Notes: a model not told the origin generated them from the letters alone. DNA of 63,191 nt from Porticoccaceae bacterium (GCA_002731695.1 PCCK01000063.1:1-63191), one strand, 5' to 3'. Positions 9,401-18,690 are shown, counted from the stretch's first letter. Made by a program: numbers and translations.

Positions 9401-9578
9401 CCTCCTGTGGTCCTGCGCCGAGATATGGCATCACAATCCGTATGTAATCAACCTGAACCGATGGGAATACTTCTTTCCCCATCGACATGGCGCCAAACAC
9501 ACCACCAATAAATATGAGTATCGTTAGTAAATTACTTGCCACAGGGTCCCGCACGAACCAAGAGACAATTCGTCTCAT
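6465..9578 (-). CDS. RND efflux transporter, inner-membrane permease
   Basis: Proton-driven pump of the AcrB/HAE-1 superfamily, 1037 residues, full length. It shows an N-terminal membrane segment, two large periplasmic loops (about 35-330 and 555-860), and twelve membrane segments in two repeats. TM4 carries the proton-relay Asp pair in GIIVDDAIIVGES. The ATG at 9578 overlaps the TGA of the adaptor gene (ATGA), so the two are translationally coupled. No TolC-type outer-membrane gene is present, so the pump must use one encoded elsewhere. Substrate cannot be read from the sequence; its position upstream of gshA and dsbB is only suggestive. Confidence 0.93.
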   Translation of the reverse strand: MRRIVSWFVRDPVASNLLTILIFIGGVFGAMSMGKEVFPSVQVDYIRIVMPYLGAGPQEVEEQILIPIEEAIYSIDGVAGLDSVAWQGGGQVMVEVEAGYDKTKLTNHIKTNIDTITTFPRESERPEVTEEVFRERVMTVALSGDAATDVLIDFAEKVRDDLSRLPQVESVELQGIRAPVISIELEEYQMRRFDISFEEVVAAVQRSSITMPAGSIRGENGTLQLQTSGQAFNESQFNEILVSSLPDGTKISLGDVASVMETFEETFFEARLNSEKMIFIQVYTEDNPDVVASTDAVKNYVLNETSFLPGNLKIKTVQDHSIMYQDRLNLITKNAIGGLILVFIILMLFLRPILALWVSFGIGIAYAGALWLLPAAGVTISMASMFAFLLILGIIVDDAIIVGESIYRHQEEGYEVHEAAELGAHRVLVPVVLAVTTTIILFAIMFFLPGSFVKAIWAIPIVAVIALSFSLLECLCILPSHLAHMGPEKPPKTYFAWQLQHLRQKCSNTLLKICNNRYQPLLAKALEWRYLTILCFLIALIFANSLLNAGHIKKQFMPNVPWDYVGLEISMPDNYSKTQMMSLLKKAEAAAEVLDSDSVLKEQGLDGKVVLNTLAFLFGYDITVWIELSPSVTEVIDTAIIGERWIHHLGKIPEASNYQALTGFGAKEDQGFSVLINSNDSTQLNAAKTHMLKSLMEIQGVSRVLDTSESSGMDLNISLKPNGNNFGVGLTDVANQVRQGFYGAEAQRIARDREELRVLVRYPESARKNVETLSDMRIRTSDGKEIPFYSVAEIEYVEGVTRIRRVNRERTSRIRAYEQKSLITTDEISKIVFDEIRPELARKYPSVRLSKDGFSSDEKEFYEAATKLLITAIVIIYGLMVLTFKSYLKPLGVLTAIPFGLMGAIFGHVLFGLEFSMMSWMGVFAATGVVVNDNLVLIERINQLRQGGLAVSQALMRAGKDRFRPIILTSLTTFIGLMPIIFEPSEQAQFLVPMVISLVFGVLFATTVTLIFVPAIYLTAASFRDYLRGTKLPTASL

Positions 9579-10789
9579 AACAATTCGCCTGTGATACTAT
9601 CGGATTTGATTTTTTCGATTGGCTCAAGAAGCGGAGAAGGACTGACGCTCATTCCGGTATATGGATTTGCTATACGAGAAAAAACAACTCGGGTACCCTC
9701 AGCTATGCCTCGAACGATAGCTTGTTCGGGACTTGTTTTAATAACATCTACTATGGCAAAAACAATTGTGTTTTCATCGGTGACGGTAAGTACTAAATTA
9801 TTTTTGTAAAGTGCATGGCGTGGCAAAATAACAACATCATTTAGAATGATCCCTGTAATTTTTGCCTCTACGAATCGGCCGATATCAAGCGGGGAAACAT
9901 TCGTTTCTGAAAAAGGCTCGGTTATTTCAGCTACGGCAAATGTCATTCGGCTTTGTGGGTCGATTGAGGACTCAGTTCGCACAATACGCCCTTCTCGAGT
10001 ATGCTGAACTTTACCAATTGTGCTCTTTACAGATACATCTGGGAACTCCTGACTATTAAGGTTGGCGGACTGCGATGGTAAGTTAAGCCATTGCAACTGT
10101 TGATCCCTAAGCGGGAGTCGTATCTCCGCGATATTAGAGCTAAATATAGTTGCTAAGGGGGTTCCGCGCGATACAAATTGACCTGAATGGACCAATGTAC
10201 TTCGAATTCTTCCATCGAATGGTGCAGCTATGGTAGTCCTATCAAGCTGAATTTGTGCGCGGTCACGTTCAGCCGAAGCCGAGGCAAGTGCTGCCTTTGA
10301 GGCTTTCAATTGGGGTTTACGCAAAAACAGTTCGTTTGCTTCTTTGTCGCCCAGTTCCCGCCACTCCCGCTGGGCTTGTTTAACGCGACCACGTTCGATT
10401 GCTAATTGCTCTTCCGCCCTAGCTACGGCGCTTTCAGCGGTTATTAAGCTGAGCTCATAGTCGATCGACTCTATTTGAACCAGTTTTTCCTCTGAGTTAA
10501 AGAAACCACCATTGGCGAAATTGGGCGCCACAAATTCAATGCGTCCCGAAACTTGCGCTATCAGATCAATTTCGTATTTGGGACTGATGGTGCCCTGAGA
10601 GACCACAGTTAGTTGGTGAGTCTTCGGTCTAGCTTCGACAATACTTACTTCAATAGCTTGTGGTGACTGTTGTAAAACACGTTCTTGAGTTGGCTTGAAG
10701 TAATAAGTTGCCGATATTAACAGTGCCCCAGCGAAAAAAACGCACGCTGTAACAATAATTTTCTGAGAAGATTTGGCCATCGGTGACAT
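9575..10789 (-). CDS. RND efflux periplasmic adaptor (HlyD/AcrA family)
   Basis: Membrane fusion protein linking the inner-membrane pump to an outer-membrane channel. It has an N-terminal hydrophobic anchor (about 8-28), a biotinyl-lipoyl-like half (EIDLIAQVSGRIEFVAPNF), an alpha-helical hairpin (about 110-185) with Ala/Glu/Arg-rich coiled coil, the second lipoyl half (TTIAAPFDGRIRSTLVHSGQ) and a beta-barrel. No lipobox is seen. The frame is open to a TTG at 10795; the ATG at 10789 is preferred, though neither has a clear ribosome site. It overlaps the pump gene by four bases. Confidence 0.92.
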   Translation of the reverse strand: MSPMAKSSQKIIVTACVFFAGALLISATYYFKPTQERVLQQSPQAIEVSIVEARPKTHQLTVVSQGTISPKYEIDLIAQVSGRIEFVAPNFANGGFFNSEEKLVQIESIDYELSLITAESAVARAEEQLAIERGRVKQAQREWRELGDKEANELFLRKPQLKASKAALASASAERDRAQIQLDRTTIAAPFDGRIRSTLVHSGQFVSRGTPLATIFSSNIAEIRLPLRDQQLQWLNLPSQSANLNSQEFPDVSVKSTIGKVQHTREGRIVRTESSIDPQSRMTFAVAEITEPFSETNVSPLDIGRFVEAKITGIILNDVVILPRHALYKNNLVLTVTDENTIVFAIVDVIKTSPEQAIVRGIAEGTRVVFSRIANPYTGMSVSPSPLLEPIEKIKSDSITGELL

Positions 10790-11158
10790 GCTCAAAGCGC
10801 TTATAATCTTATTAACCAGCTGTTTATGTGCTGGGATATTTGGTACTTAGTTGTTTGAACTATCTTTTGACAGAGCATTTTAATTCGCCTAATGAACGCT
10901 TTCTTCATGTTAGATATGGACAAAAACAATGGATAAGGTTCCAAAAATGTTATCTTAACGATTTTAATTTTTAATGTTTATTTATTATTATGGCCCTCAG
11001 CTTCGAAATTCTGATAGCCCCCCAATTTTTCATCGTTGAGTCCGATTTTCCAGCATGCTACCAACTTTTATTGTCTTCAATTGAGGAAAAATTTTCCGTT
11101 AACAGTTTTGGTGTTAAAGTTAAAATGTAGACTGTTTTTACGAAAAGCTACGATAAAT
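10790..11158. other. Gene-free spacer between the efflux operon and ubiD
   Basis: About 370 bases, A+T rich, upstream of the efflux operon and downstream of ubiD, both on the minus strand. It holds a weak CCAGC/GCTGG hairpin (10816-10834) and a short A/T palindrome near 11093-11105. I found no convincing promoter boxes, terminator or coding frame; the short plus-strand frame over 11036-11287 mostly lies antisense to ubiD. Confidence 0.5.
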
Positions 11159-12649
11159 TCAAGGCTTTGTTTTAACTCCCAGAGAATTCCAGATTTCATC
11201 GACTCGTTGAACTACCGACTCTTCCATCCTAATAGCTTTCCCCCATTCTCGCTGTGTCTCGCCGCCTATCTTGTTTGTCGCGTCTAAGCCCATTTTAGAT
11301 CCTAGGCCTGAGACTGGCGAAGCAAAATCTAGGTAATCAATTGGCGTATTTTCTATGAGAAGAGTATCTCTCGAGGGATCTGCTCTGGTTGTTATTGCCC
11401 ACACGACATCGTGCCAATTTCTTATGTCTACGTCATCATCGGTTACGACAACAAACTTTGTATACATAAATTGCCTCAAGAAAGACCACAATCCCATCAT
11501 CACGCGTTTGGCGTGGCCAGGATATTGTTTTTTTATACTTATTACCGCAAGTCTATATGAGCAACCCTCCGGTGGAAGGTAAAAATCGACTATCTCAGGG
11601 AACTGTTTTTGAAGTATTGGAACAAATACTTCATTAAGCGCTACTCCCAGTATTGCCGGCTCATCTGGTGGTTTTCCGGTGTATGTGCTGTGGTATATTG
11701 GATTTTCTCGATGAGTGATCCGTTCGACAGTGAACACCGGGAAGCTTTCTGTTTCGTTATAGTATCCTGTGTGATCACCGAACGGTCCCTCTATCGCAGT
11801 TTCGCCGGGATAGATGTATCCTTCAAGAATATATTCTGCTGTTGCCGGCACCTCGAGACTATTATCAAAGCACTTTACCACTGCAGTTTTGCTGCCACGA
11901 AGTAAGCCAGCAAACGCATACTCTGAAAGCGTGTCTGGTACTGGAGTAACAGCTGCTAGTGTCGTTGCGGGATCTGCTCCCAATGCAATTGCAACAGGGA
12001 ATGGACGCTCTGGGAATTTTTGTTGCCATTCTTGAAAGTCTAGTGCGCCACCTCGATGGGCTAGCCATCTCATTATTAGTTTGTTTTTGGCAATCTTTTG
12101 CATTCGGTAGATGCCAAGATTTTGGCGCTCCTTTTCAGGTCCCTGCGTGATTGTGAGAGCCCAAGTGATCAGTGGAGCTGCGTCTCCGGGCCAACATGTT
12201 TGGATTGGAAGATTGTCAAGATTAACTTTATTTTTTTCTAAAACTACCTGTTGACATGGCCCTTTTTTCAGTAATTTGACAGGCATATTTAACACTTGCT
12301 TGAAGTTATGCCGTTTGTTCCAGAGATCCATTAATCCTTTGGGTGGATCTGGCTCTTTTAAAAAAGCTAAGAGAACGCCGATGTTACGAAGTCCCTCGAG
12401 CCCCGTTTCTCCCATCGCCAAAGCTATTCTTTCAGGCGTGCCAAATAAATTGCATAACACTGGGGTGTCAAAACCGATGGGATTTTCGAAAAGTAAAGCA
12501 GGACCTTCAGCGCGCAACACACGATCGCTGACTTCAGTTATCTCAAGATTCGGGTCGATTGGCTCAATAACTCTTAATAGCTCACCACGTAGCTCAAGAA
12601 ATTCTATAAATTCTCTGAGATCATTATATTTGGAGGGCGCTTTCGACAA
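11159..12649 (-). CDS. ubiD: 4-hydroxy-3-polyprenylbenzoate decarboxylase UbiD
   Basis: Decarboxylates the prenylated benzoate intermediate of ubiquinone synthesis using the prenylated FMN supplied by UbiX. The 496-residue product matches E. coli UbiD (497) along its length: KYNDLREFI at the N terminus, [17 protein letters not shown], the GGALDFQEW segment, and [12 protein letters not shown], which carries catalytic residues. The first usable start is a TTG at 12649, 12 bases after the rho stop, without a clear Shine-Dalgarno sequence; coupling to rho is likely. ubiX is not in the window; ubiH is at 50288-51502. Confidence 0.96.
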   Translation of the reverse strand: MSKAPSKYNDLREFIEFLELRGELLRVIEPIDPNLEITEVSDRVLRAEGPALLFENPIGFDTPVLCNLFGTPERIALAMGETGLEGLRNIGVLLAFLKEPDPPKGLMDLWNKRHNFKQVLNMPVKLLKKGPCQQVVLEKNKVNLDNLPIQTCWPGDAAPLITWALTITQGPEKERQNLGIYRMQKIAKNKLIMRWLAHRGGALDFQEWQQKFPERPFPVAIALGADPATTLAAVTPVPDTLSEYAFAGLLRGSKTAVVKCFDNSLEVPATAEYILEGYIYPGETAIEGPFGDHTGYYNETESFPVFTVERITHRENPIYHSTYTGKPPDEPAILGVALNEVFVPILQKQFPEIVDFYLPPEGCSYRLAVISIKKQYPGHAKRVMMGLWSFLRQFMYTKFVVVTDDDVDIRNWHDVVWAITTRADPSRDTLLIENTPIDYLDFASPVSGLGSKMGLDATNKIGGETQREWGKAIRMEESVVQRVDEIWNSLGVKTKP

Positions 12650-12661
12650 TTTTTAAGGAAG

Positions 12662-13921
12662 TCACTTTCGCTTCATGGCGCCAAAGAATTCATTGTTATT
12701 CTTGTATCCTTTTAGCTTTTCGACCATAAATTCTGCGGCGGTCAGATCTTCCATATCGTGTAAGAGTTTTCGAAGAATCCATATCCGTTGCAATTCGGAT
12801 TCTTCTATCAATAGTTCCTCTCGACGAGTGCCTGAGCGTCGAATGTTTATGGCCGGATAAACTCGTTTTTCTGCTATTTTTCGGTCGAGGTGGAGCTCCA
12901 TATTGCCTGTTCCCTTAAACTCTTCATAGATTACTTCATCCATTTTTGAACCGGTATCGACTAAAGATGTTGCAATTATCGTGAGACTTCCTCCATGCTC
13001 TATATTTCGTGCAGCTCCAAAGAACCGTTTTGGTTTTTCTAAAGCATGTGCGTCTACACCGCCGGTCAAAACTTTACCGGACGATGGGATTACAGTATTA
13101 TAAGCCCGAGCTAGGCGGGTAATAGAGTCGAGAAGAATAACGACATCTCTTTTATGTTCAACAAGCCTCTTTGCTTTTTCAATAACCATCTCGGCAACTT
13201 GAACATGCCTAGTGGGTGGCTCGTCAAAAGTTGATGCAATGACTTCTCCGCGGACCGTCCGCTGCATTTCGGTAACTTCTTCTGGTCTCTCATCAATGAG
13301 CAATACGATTATGTAGCAGTCTGCATTATTTCTTACGATTGATTGAGCGATATGCTGCATCATAATAGTTTTTCCCGCTTTTGGCGGTGCAACAATAAGG
13401 CCCCTCTGACCGCGTCCAATTGGAGATATCAAATCTATTATACGACCAGTTAAGTCTTCGGTTGATCCATTTCCTGACTCTAATGTAAGTCTATTATCAG
13501 GGAACAATGGAGTAAGATTTTCAAACAATATCTTGTTGCGGACATTTTCTGGAGTATCAAAGTTAATCTTATCTACTTTGAGCATGGCAAAGTAACGTTC
13601 GCCATCTTTTGGTGGCCGAATTTTACCTGATATGGCGTCTCCCGTACGGAGGTTAAAACGTCTTATCTGGCTAGGAGAAACATAGATATCATCTGGCCCT
13701 GCTAGGTATGACGATCCCGCGGACCTAAGAAAACCAAAGCCGTCTGGAAGAATTTCCAGAAGCCCATTACCATATATGTCTTCACCACTTTTAGCGTGGC
13801 GTTTAAGAAGGGAAAAAATAATGTCTTGTTTGCGTGATCGCGCAACATTATCAAGGCCGAGTGACTCTGCCAACCCTATGATATCGGCAATTGGTTTTTC
13901 TTTTAATTCGGATAGGTTCAT
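12662..13921 (-). CDS. rho: Transcription termination factor Rho
   Basis: Hexameric RNA-dependent ATPase that terminates transcription. At 419 residues it equals E. coli Rho. It has the N-terminal Rho_N helices ([19 protein letters not shown]), the RNA-binding cold-shock-like domain (about 50-120, GFGFLRS), Walker A in [10 protein letters not shown] (about 178-187), Walker B ([15 protein letters not shown]) and the C-terminal R-loop region. It sits after trxA, with a 203-base leader containing a candidate promoter and a GC-rich hairpin. Rho genes are commonly autoregulated in the leader; that is family knowledge, not shown here. Confidence 0.97.
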   Translation of the reverse strand: MNLSELKEKPIADIIGLAESLGLDNVARSRKQDIIFSLLKRHAKSGEDIYGNGLLEILPDGFGFLRSAGSSYLAGPDDIYVSPSQIRRFNLRTGDAISGKIRPPKDGERYFAMLKVDKINFDTPENVRNKILFENLTPLFPDNRLTLESGNGSTEDLTGRIIDLISPIGRGQRGLIVAPPKAGKTIMMQHIAQSIVRNNADCYIIVLLIDERPEEVTEMQRTVRGEVIASTFDEPPTRHVQVAEMVIEKAKRLVEHKRDVVILLDSITRLARAYNTVIPSSGKVLTGGVDAHALEKPKRFFGAARNIEHGGSLTIIATSLVDTGSKMDEVIYEEFKGTGNMELHLDRKIAEKRVYPAINIRRSGTRREELLIEESELQRIWILRKLLHDMEDLTAAEFMVEKLKGYKNNNEFFGAMKRK

Positions 13922-13989
13922 AAAGAGACTTTTTACTTGCGAGACAGGACAATTATGAACTGTCGGATCTTTCTAATGATAAAATTGGC

Positions 13990-14004
13990 GGCGCCTTTAG
14001 CGCC
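13990..14004 (-). promoter_or_regulatory. Hairpin in the rho leader
   Basis: GGCGC and GCGCC arms of five bases around a 5-base loop lie 70 bases upstream of the rho start codon, inside the transcript predicted from the promoter at 14059-14086. There is no following U-run. It may be a leader structure involved in rho autoregulation; function is inferred. Confidence 0.3.
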
Positions 14005-14058
14005 AGTGGGTGCGCGCATCGAACACTTTTTGGAATTGTAACGAGGTCAATTCCCAAG

Positions 14059-14086
14059 AGTATAACCGAACGAACAAGAATAACAA
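14059..14086 (-). promoter_or_regulatory. Candidate rho promoter
   Basis: Read on the minus strand, TTGTTA (14081-14086), 16 bases, then TATACT (14059-14064). The predicted start near 14052 leaves a leader of about 130 bases before rho. The boxes are visible; activity is inferred. Confidence 0.42.
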
Positions 14087-14124
14087 CTATTTTATTTGAA
14101 TCTGCGAATAACAACGGCGCTTTT

Positions 14125-14451
14125 TTAAACGAAACTTTCTACGAATTCAACTAACTGATTTTTTGACAACGCCCCTACTTTAGTTCCTTCGATATTACCA
14201 TTTTTAAACGCAAGAAGAGTAGGGATACCCCTGACGTTGTATTTCGCCGCAGTTTCAGTATTGCTATCTACGTCAATTTTACACACTTTCAGTTTTCCAG
14301 CATATTCTACCGAAATTTCATTTAGGAGCGGAGCGACCATCTTGCAAGGCCCACACCAAGGCGCCCAAAAATCAATCAGCGCGGGCACATCGGACTCCAA
14401 GACATCTGCCTCGAAACTTGTATCAGTAACATTGATCGGACTCTCAATCAT
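14125..14451 (-). CDS. trxA: Thioredoxin 1
   Basis: General cytoplasmic disulfide reductase of 108 residues, the same size as E. coli TrxA. The active site WCGPC is at residues 32-36, followed by KMVAPLL, and the cis-proline motif GIPTL lies near 75. It lies upstream of rho on the same strand, as in many gammaproteobacteria. The ATG at 14451 and the candidate promoter at 14501-14530 suggest independent transcription. Confidence 0.97.
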   Translation of the reverse strand: MIESPINVTDTSFEADVLESDVPALIDFWAPWCGPCKMVAPLLNEISVEYAGKLKVCKIDVDSNTETAAKYNVRGIPTLLAFKNGNIEGTKVGALSKNQLVEFVESFV

Positions 14452-14500
14452 TCAGTAATCTCCACAAAACCTTAGGGGGCCATCAACAAACAACCCATAT

Positions 14501-14530
14501 ATAATACCACTTGAAATATTAATACGACAA
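14501..14530 (-). promoter_or_regulatory. Candidate trxA promoter
   Basis: On the minus strand, TTGTCG (14525-14530), 18 bases, TATTAT (14501-14506). The predicted start is roughly 40 bases before the trxA ATG. Confidence 0.4.
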
Positions 14531-14604
14531 TACCTTCTATCGAATTTGCAAGGCTATGGCTGACATTGCTGGACATTTTCATGAGAGCGTAAACTTACCA
14601 CTGA

Positions 14605-15792
14605 TCATGATAGATCACCTGACCGCACAAATCTGCCTAGTATTGTATCTAAAAAACGGAAACCAAGTGGGGTGGTCAAAAGCTGTTTTTCTGTGTCGAC
14701 CAGCAAACCTGCTTCTTTTAGGTTGAAAACGATTTTCGATATATAACTTTCGTGCAGTCCCGTGCGCTCCGAAAAATACTTCAATGGCACTCCATTCTTT
14801 AATCTAAGGGCATTCATCATAAATTCTAACGGACGCTGTGATACCTCGACGGACATACTTTTTTTCTCTCCCTTATTTTTTTGCTTGAGATAGTCGTTTG
14901 GTTGTCTTGTACGTACAGTGCGTAATAGTGTTTGCTCGTTATGAAGCGTTATTTTTCCATGTGCACCGGCGCCAATGCCAATGTAATCTCCGAATTCCCA
15001 ATAATTCTGATTGTGGGTACACTGCTTTCTTTCCCTTGCAAAACTCGATATCTCATACTGCTCGTAACCATGATTTGCCAATAATTGAGAACCATAATCC
15101 TGAATTTCTGATATGACTCGACAATCTGGTAATTTTGGAGGATTGTTAAAAAACATAGTGTTCTTCTCGATGGTGAGTTGGTACCAAGAAATGTGTTCGA
15201 CACCTGTTGAGATAGCAAATTGTAAATCTTTTAAAGCATTAGACACGTTTTGTGCTTTTAATCCGTACATTAGATCGATGTTTATTCTATTAATTCCAGC
15301 GGATTTCGCCATCTCTATCGCTTCTATGGCAGAGTAACTCGAGTGCAGACGACCAAGTAGATTTAATTGTTGATTATTGAACGTTTGCACTCCGATCGAA
15401 ATTCGATTGACACCCGCCTTGCAAAAATCTTGTAATTTTTGCAGAGTCACACTCTCTGGGTTAGCCTCTAAAGTAATCTCTACGTCATCAGTAAATCCAA
15501 CTAATTGCTCTGCAAATTTTATAATTGTACTTATAGAAGCTCCTGTAAAAAGGCTTGGAGTGCCGCCACCAAAAAATATGGAGCTTAATTTTCTGCCTTG
15601 AACGAAATCTAAATCGGTCTTAATATCAGCGACCAATGCATTGACATATTTTCTTTCTGGAATTTTTTTGAGACTTTCGTGGGAATTGAAATCGCAATAA
15701 GGACATTTTTTAGAGCACCACGGAATGTGTATGTACATGGCTAGTGGCGGTGGGCGCAATGTCATAGTTTTTAAATTAGTGGTATTTAACAC
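14605..15792 (-). CDS. hemW: Radical SAM haem chaperone HemW (CPO III-like)
   Basis: HemW binds haem and a [4Fe-4S] cluster and is thought to deliver haem to target proteins; the family was long annotated as coproporphyrinogen III oxidase. The radical SAM triad is C26-x3-C30-x2-C33 within IPWCSKKCPYCDFNSH, followed by FFGGGTPS. The 395 residues are close to the E. coli size. The GTG at 15792 overlaps the end of rdgB by seven bases; the alternative ATG at 15765 removes nine residues and fits E. coli's N terminus slightly better. Order DUF4426-rdgB-hemW is conserved. Confidence 0.93.
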   Translation of the reverse strand: MLNTTNLKTMTLRPPPLAMYIHIPWCSKKCPYCDFNSHESLKKIPERKYVNALVADIKTDLDFVQGRKLSSIFFGGGTPSLFTGASISTIIKFAEQLVGFTDDVEITLEANPESVTLQKLQDFCKAGVNRISIGVQTFNNQQLNLLGRLHSSYSAIEAIEMAKSAGINRINIDLMYGLKAQNVSNALKDLQFAISTGVEHISWYQLTIEKNTMFFNNPPKLPDCRVISEIQDYGSQLLANHGYEQYEISSFARERKQCTHNQNYWEFGDYIGIGAGAHGKITLHNEQTLLRTVRTRQPNDYLKQKNKGEKKSMSVEVSQRPLEFMMNALRLKNGVPLKYFSERTGLHESYISKIVFNLKEAGLLVDTEKQLLTTPLGFRFLDTILGRFVRSGDLS

Positions 15793-16391
15793 AACATACT
15801 CTGAGAATTAGCAAGATAGTCCACTAGTTTCGATAGTGCACGACCTCGATGGCTGACTTTGTTTTTTTCATCTATTCTCATTTCTGCCGCGCTCAGTGTT
15901 TGACCGAGTGGAATGAACAAGGGATCGTATCCAAAGCCGCCTCCACCTCGATGATCGGTAGCTATGTGACCTTCCCATTGTGCTTCACAAATAATTGGCT
16001 TAGGATCTGCGTAATGTTTGAGAAAAACAATTACAGCCTGATATCGAGCTGTGCGGAGTGAATTGGGTACTCTCGTTAAACGCTCTAGAAGATAGTTATT
16101 GTTTTCCTCATCAGATGCTTTGTCCCCTGCAAATCTCGCAGAATAAATTCCTGGCGCCCCTTTGAGGAAGTCTACCTGTAGCCCTGAATCGTCCGCTATT
16201 GCAGGTAACTTGGTCTGTATAGATGCATGTCGAGCCTTTAAAATAGCATTTTCGACGAAGGTCAAGCCTGTCTCGTCAGCAGCTTGAACGAAAAATTCTT
16301 CTTGGGGCGTGATATTCATTCCGACGTCGTTGAGAATTTTTTGAAACTCTTTGATCTTTCCTTGATTGCTACTTGCTAAGACTACTTTCAC
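15786..16391 (-). CDS. rdgB: dITP/XTP pyrophosphatase RdgB (non-canonical purine NTPase)
   Basis: Hydrolyses dITP, XTP and ITP to the monophosphates, keeping deaminated purines out of nucleic acids. Motifs: KVVLASSNQGKIKEF at the N terminus, PAIADDSGLQVD near residue 70, APGIYSARFAG, and GGGFGYDPLFIP. The frame extends to a TTG at 16409, but the GTG at 16391 gives 201 residues and a start equivalent to E. coli MQKVVLATGN. It lies between DUF4426 and hemW, overlapping hemW. Confidence 0.94.
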   Translation of the reverse strand: MKVVLASSNQGKIKEFQKILNDVGMNITPQEEFFVQAADETGLTFVENAILKARHASIQTKLPAIADDSGLQVDFLKGAPGIYSARFAGDKASDEENNNYLLERLTRVPNSLRTARYQAVIVFLKHYADPKPIICEAQWEGHIATDHRGGGGFGYDPLFIPLGQTLSAAEMRIDEKNKVSHRGRALSKLVDYLANSQSMLC

Positions 16392-16412
16392 TTTGGTTAC
16401 TCGCTTCAAAAT

Positions 16413-16832
16413 TTATTTGTCAATGTACATAAGTTTCTGAAACTTAATGTCATATTGCTCGCCGGTACTCATCTGTAATTTCACTTTAAAGGTCAAGTAA
16501 TCTTCATTTTCAAATTTGAAAGGTGCAATGTAATATATTGATGTCCCTTCTCGGATTGTTTTAAAATTTAACGCTTGGCTTTGTTGTATTATATTTGAAG
16601 CCTCACCTGTGACTTTTGCGGGGAGCCCACTGCTTAGATGCTTCATAGCCGAAATGTTGACAATTCCACGATTTACTCCGCGTATAATGTTATTTTTTTT
16701 TGCAATATCCGCAGTGATAAATGCGCTAGGGAAAGCGCTGTAAAAGATGTTTAGCTCTCCATATTGTCTAAATGATTCTGCATTTCCTAAAGACGTTGTG
16801 AACAAAGTAACGAGGAGGATACGATAAAGCAT
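16413..16832 (-). CDS. DUF4426 family secreted protein
   Basis: 139 residues with a cleavable signal peptide (hydrophobic RILLVTLFTTSL, probable cleavage after GNA near residue 18), so a periplasmic product. The family is named only by domain (DUF4426) and is found next to metX/metW and rdgB in Pseudomonas and relatives. No catalytic motif is evident. It begins 28 bases after metW on the same strand and is probably co-transcribed. Function is unknown. Confidence 0.8.
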   Translation of the reverse strand: MLYRILLVTLFTTSLGNAESFRQYGELNIFYSAFPSAFITADIAKKNNIIRGVNRGIVNISAMKHLSSGLPAKVTGEASNIIQQSQALNFKTIREGTSIYYIAPFKFENEDYLTFKVKLQMSTGEQYDIKFQKLMYIDK

Positions 16833-16860
16833 GTTTATTGGAATTCCTGGTAGTAGATAC

Positions 16861-17451
16861 TCATAAACTGAGATGGAAAATCGCTGTTTGTGTGAACAAG
16901 TTCGGAAACATTTTTTTCAGGTAAACATCGGGGTATGTCTCGGCAATGCAGTCACAGTGTAAGATACGGATTTTTTGAGCATCACATAGCATTTTAAAAT
17001 CGTGATAAGTAAAAAAATGTATGTTTGGTGTTTCATACCACTGGTAGGATAATTGACGCGTAACCGGCATTTTACCTAAAAAGAATAACTGGCGCCGTGC
17101 TGACCAGTGTCCAAAATTAGGAAAGGTTATAATACATTCGCGACCTACCCGCAACATTTCACCGAGGAGTAGGTGTGGGTGACGCATTTCTTGCAGCGCC
17201 TGAGCCATAATTATACTATCAAAGCAATTGTCGGAAAAGTTGCTTAATCCAGTATCTAGATCCTGCTCAATAACGTTTATACCCTTTTTAATACATTCAA
17301 TGATAGATCTTTCATCGATCTCTAAACCATAGCCGTTTACTTGATGGATTTTTTGTAAATTCACTAAAAGGCTACCGTCTCCGCACGCCAAATCAAGCAC
17401 ACGACTATTCGATCTTATCCAAGGAAGTATTGAATTTAGTATTTTATCCAT
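16861..17451 (-). CDS. metW: Methionine biosynthesis methyltransferase-like MetW
   Basis: SAM-dependent methyltransferase-fold protein that accompanies MetX. The N-terminal VLDLACGDGSLL is the SAM-binding glycine loop (about 19-30), and the GHWSARRQLFFLGKMPVT stretch is diagnostic of MetW. It is 196 residues. The gene starts three bases after metX, an arrangement conserved across Proteobacteria. Its exact biochemical role is unsettled; it is thought to assist the homoserine acyltransferase reaction. Confidence 0.93.
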   Translation of the reverse strand: MDKILNSILPWIRSNSRVLDLACGDGSLLVNLQKIHQVNGYGLEIDERSIIECIKKGINVIEQDLDTGLSNFSDNCFDSIIMAQALQEMRHPHLLLGEMLRVGRECIITFPNFGHWSARRQLFFLGKMPVTRQLSYQWYETPNIHFFTYHDFKMLCDAQKIRILHCDCIAETYPDVYLKKMFPNLFTQTAIFHLSL

Positions 17452-17454
17452 AGT

Positions 17455-18621
17455 TCAGCAATTGACGTTCAATGCGATCCGATTTAGGAAGGTGCCAAGA
17501 ATTTTTTGATATCTTGAGTTGGGAAGTAAAAATGCGTCATGTCCCTGCGATGAAGAGATTTCAGCATGGGTGACATCGCGTCCGGCAGTAATCAACGCTT
17601 TAGTTATTTCCCTTGATCGCTTAGGAGGAAACCTCCAGTCGCTACTGAAAGTGAGAACTAAAAATTTACAGCTAGCGACCTCAAAAGCGGCACTTGGTTG
17701 CTTACTGTGTTCACTACCGAAATCAAAGTGGTCCAACATTTTAGTCAAGAGTATATAGGAGTTAGCATCAAATCCGTGTGCAAATTTGTCGCCTTGATAG
17801 TTGAGATAGCTCTCGATTTTAAACTCAATAGATTCTGATTTTTCGCCAAGAAAATTACCATTAAGTAGCTCGCGACCAAATTTTTCTGCCATAGATAAAT
17901 CGGATAAATAGGTTACATGGCCGATCATTCGAGCTAGCGCGAGTCCTTGGAGGGGTTTTTTATTTTTTTCTTGGTAATGCCCGTGATGGAAATTAGGATC
18001 TGCTTTTATTGCTCGCCGTGCAATTTCATTGAAAGCGATGTTCTGTGCGGATAACTTCATTGCGGAAGCAATCACGACTGCGCTTAGTAATTTATCAGGA
18101 TAGGTTATAGACCAATGCATTGCTTGCATACCGCCAAGGCTTCCTCCAATAACTGCAGCCCAACAATTTATTTTGTAATGGTCCATGAGCATGCGTTGCG
18201 AGGCCGTCCAATCACTGATTTGTAGTTTTGGGAAATTTGGACCCCAAGCTGCGTTCGTTATGGGATTAATTGAAAGTGGCCCTGTGCTACCGTGACATGT
18301 GCCTATATTACTTGGGCTCACCACAAAAAATTGCTCTGTGTCAATTGATTTACCTGGACCAATCACGTTATCCCACCAGCCCGGTTTTTTGTCACCAATG
18401 TGCCACCCAGCCGCATGATGGTTACCGGTTAGTGCATGACAAACTAGCACCGCATTTGATTTATTTTTGTTAAGTTGGCCATAGGTCTCCACGCATAGAA
18501 CATGATCTATCAAACTCAGCCCGCATGATAACTCGAGTGGTTCAGGTATATGGACGACTTCCGTTTGGATCTCTCCTAAATTGGATCTGTCAAGAGGATT
18601 AGAAACTATCTTGGTAGTCAA
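17455..18621 (-). CDS. metX: Homoserine O-acyltransferase MetX
   Basis: Activates homoserine with an acyl-CoA, the first committed step of methionine synthesis. The alpha/beta hydrolase fold shows the nucleophile elbow GGSLGGMQ (about 150-157) and the late Asp and His in FSSDWRFPPKRSRE and SSQGHDAFLLP. In Pseudomonas-type MetX paired with MetW the donor is usually succinyl-CoA, so the name O-succinyltransferase is plausible; specificity cannot be decided here. The only start near the family N terminus is a TTG at 18621 with no visible ribosome site. Confidence 0.94.
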   Translation of the reverse strand: MTTKIVSNPLDRSNLGEIQTEVVHIPEPLELSCGLSLIDHVLCVETYGQLNKNKSNAVLVCHALTGNHHAAGWHIGDKKPGWWDNVIGPGKSIDTEQFFVVSPSNIGTCHGSTGPLSINPITNAAWGPNFPKLQISDWTASQRMLMDHYKINCWAAVIGGSLGGMQAMHWSITYPDKLLSAVVIASAMKLSAQNIAFNEIARRAIKADPNFHHGHYQEKNKKPLQGLALARMIGHVTYLSDLSMAEKFGRELLNGNFLGEKSESIEFKIESYLNYQGDKFAHGFDANSYILLTKMLDHFDFGSEHSKQPSAAFEVASCKFLVLTFSSDWRFPPKRSREITKALITAGRDVTHAEISSSQGHDAFLLPNSRYQKILGTFLNRIALNVNC

Positions 18622-18681
18622 ATTTACAACTTAATAATTAAACAACAAGAACACATTGTACAACGAAAATTGGGAAGTTTT

Positions 18682-18690
18682 TGTTATTAT
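18682..18690 (+). promoter_or_regulatory. Candidate extended -10 promoter of the aldo/keto reductase
   Basis: TG-T-TATTAT (18682-18690) is an extended -10 motif 40 bases before the reductase ATG, in the divergent metX gap. There is no good -35 box. Confidence 0.3.

Noticed and set aside
11036-11287. Plus-strand frame of 83 codons next to ubiD
   Set aside because: Half of it is antisense to ubiD, there is no ribosome site, and no family features are visible.
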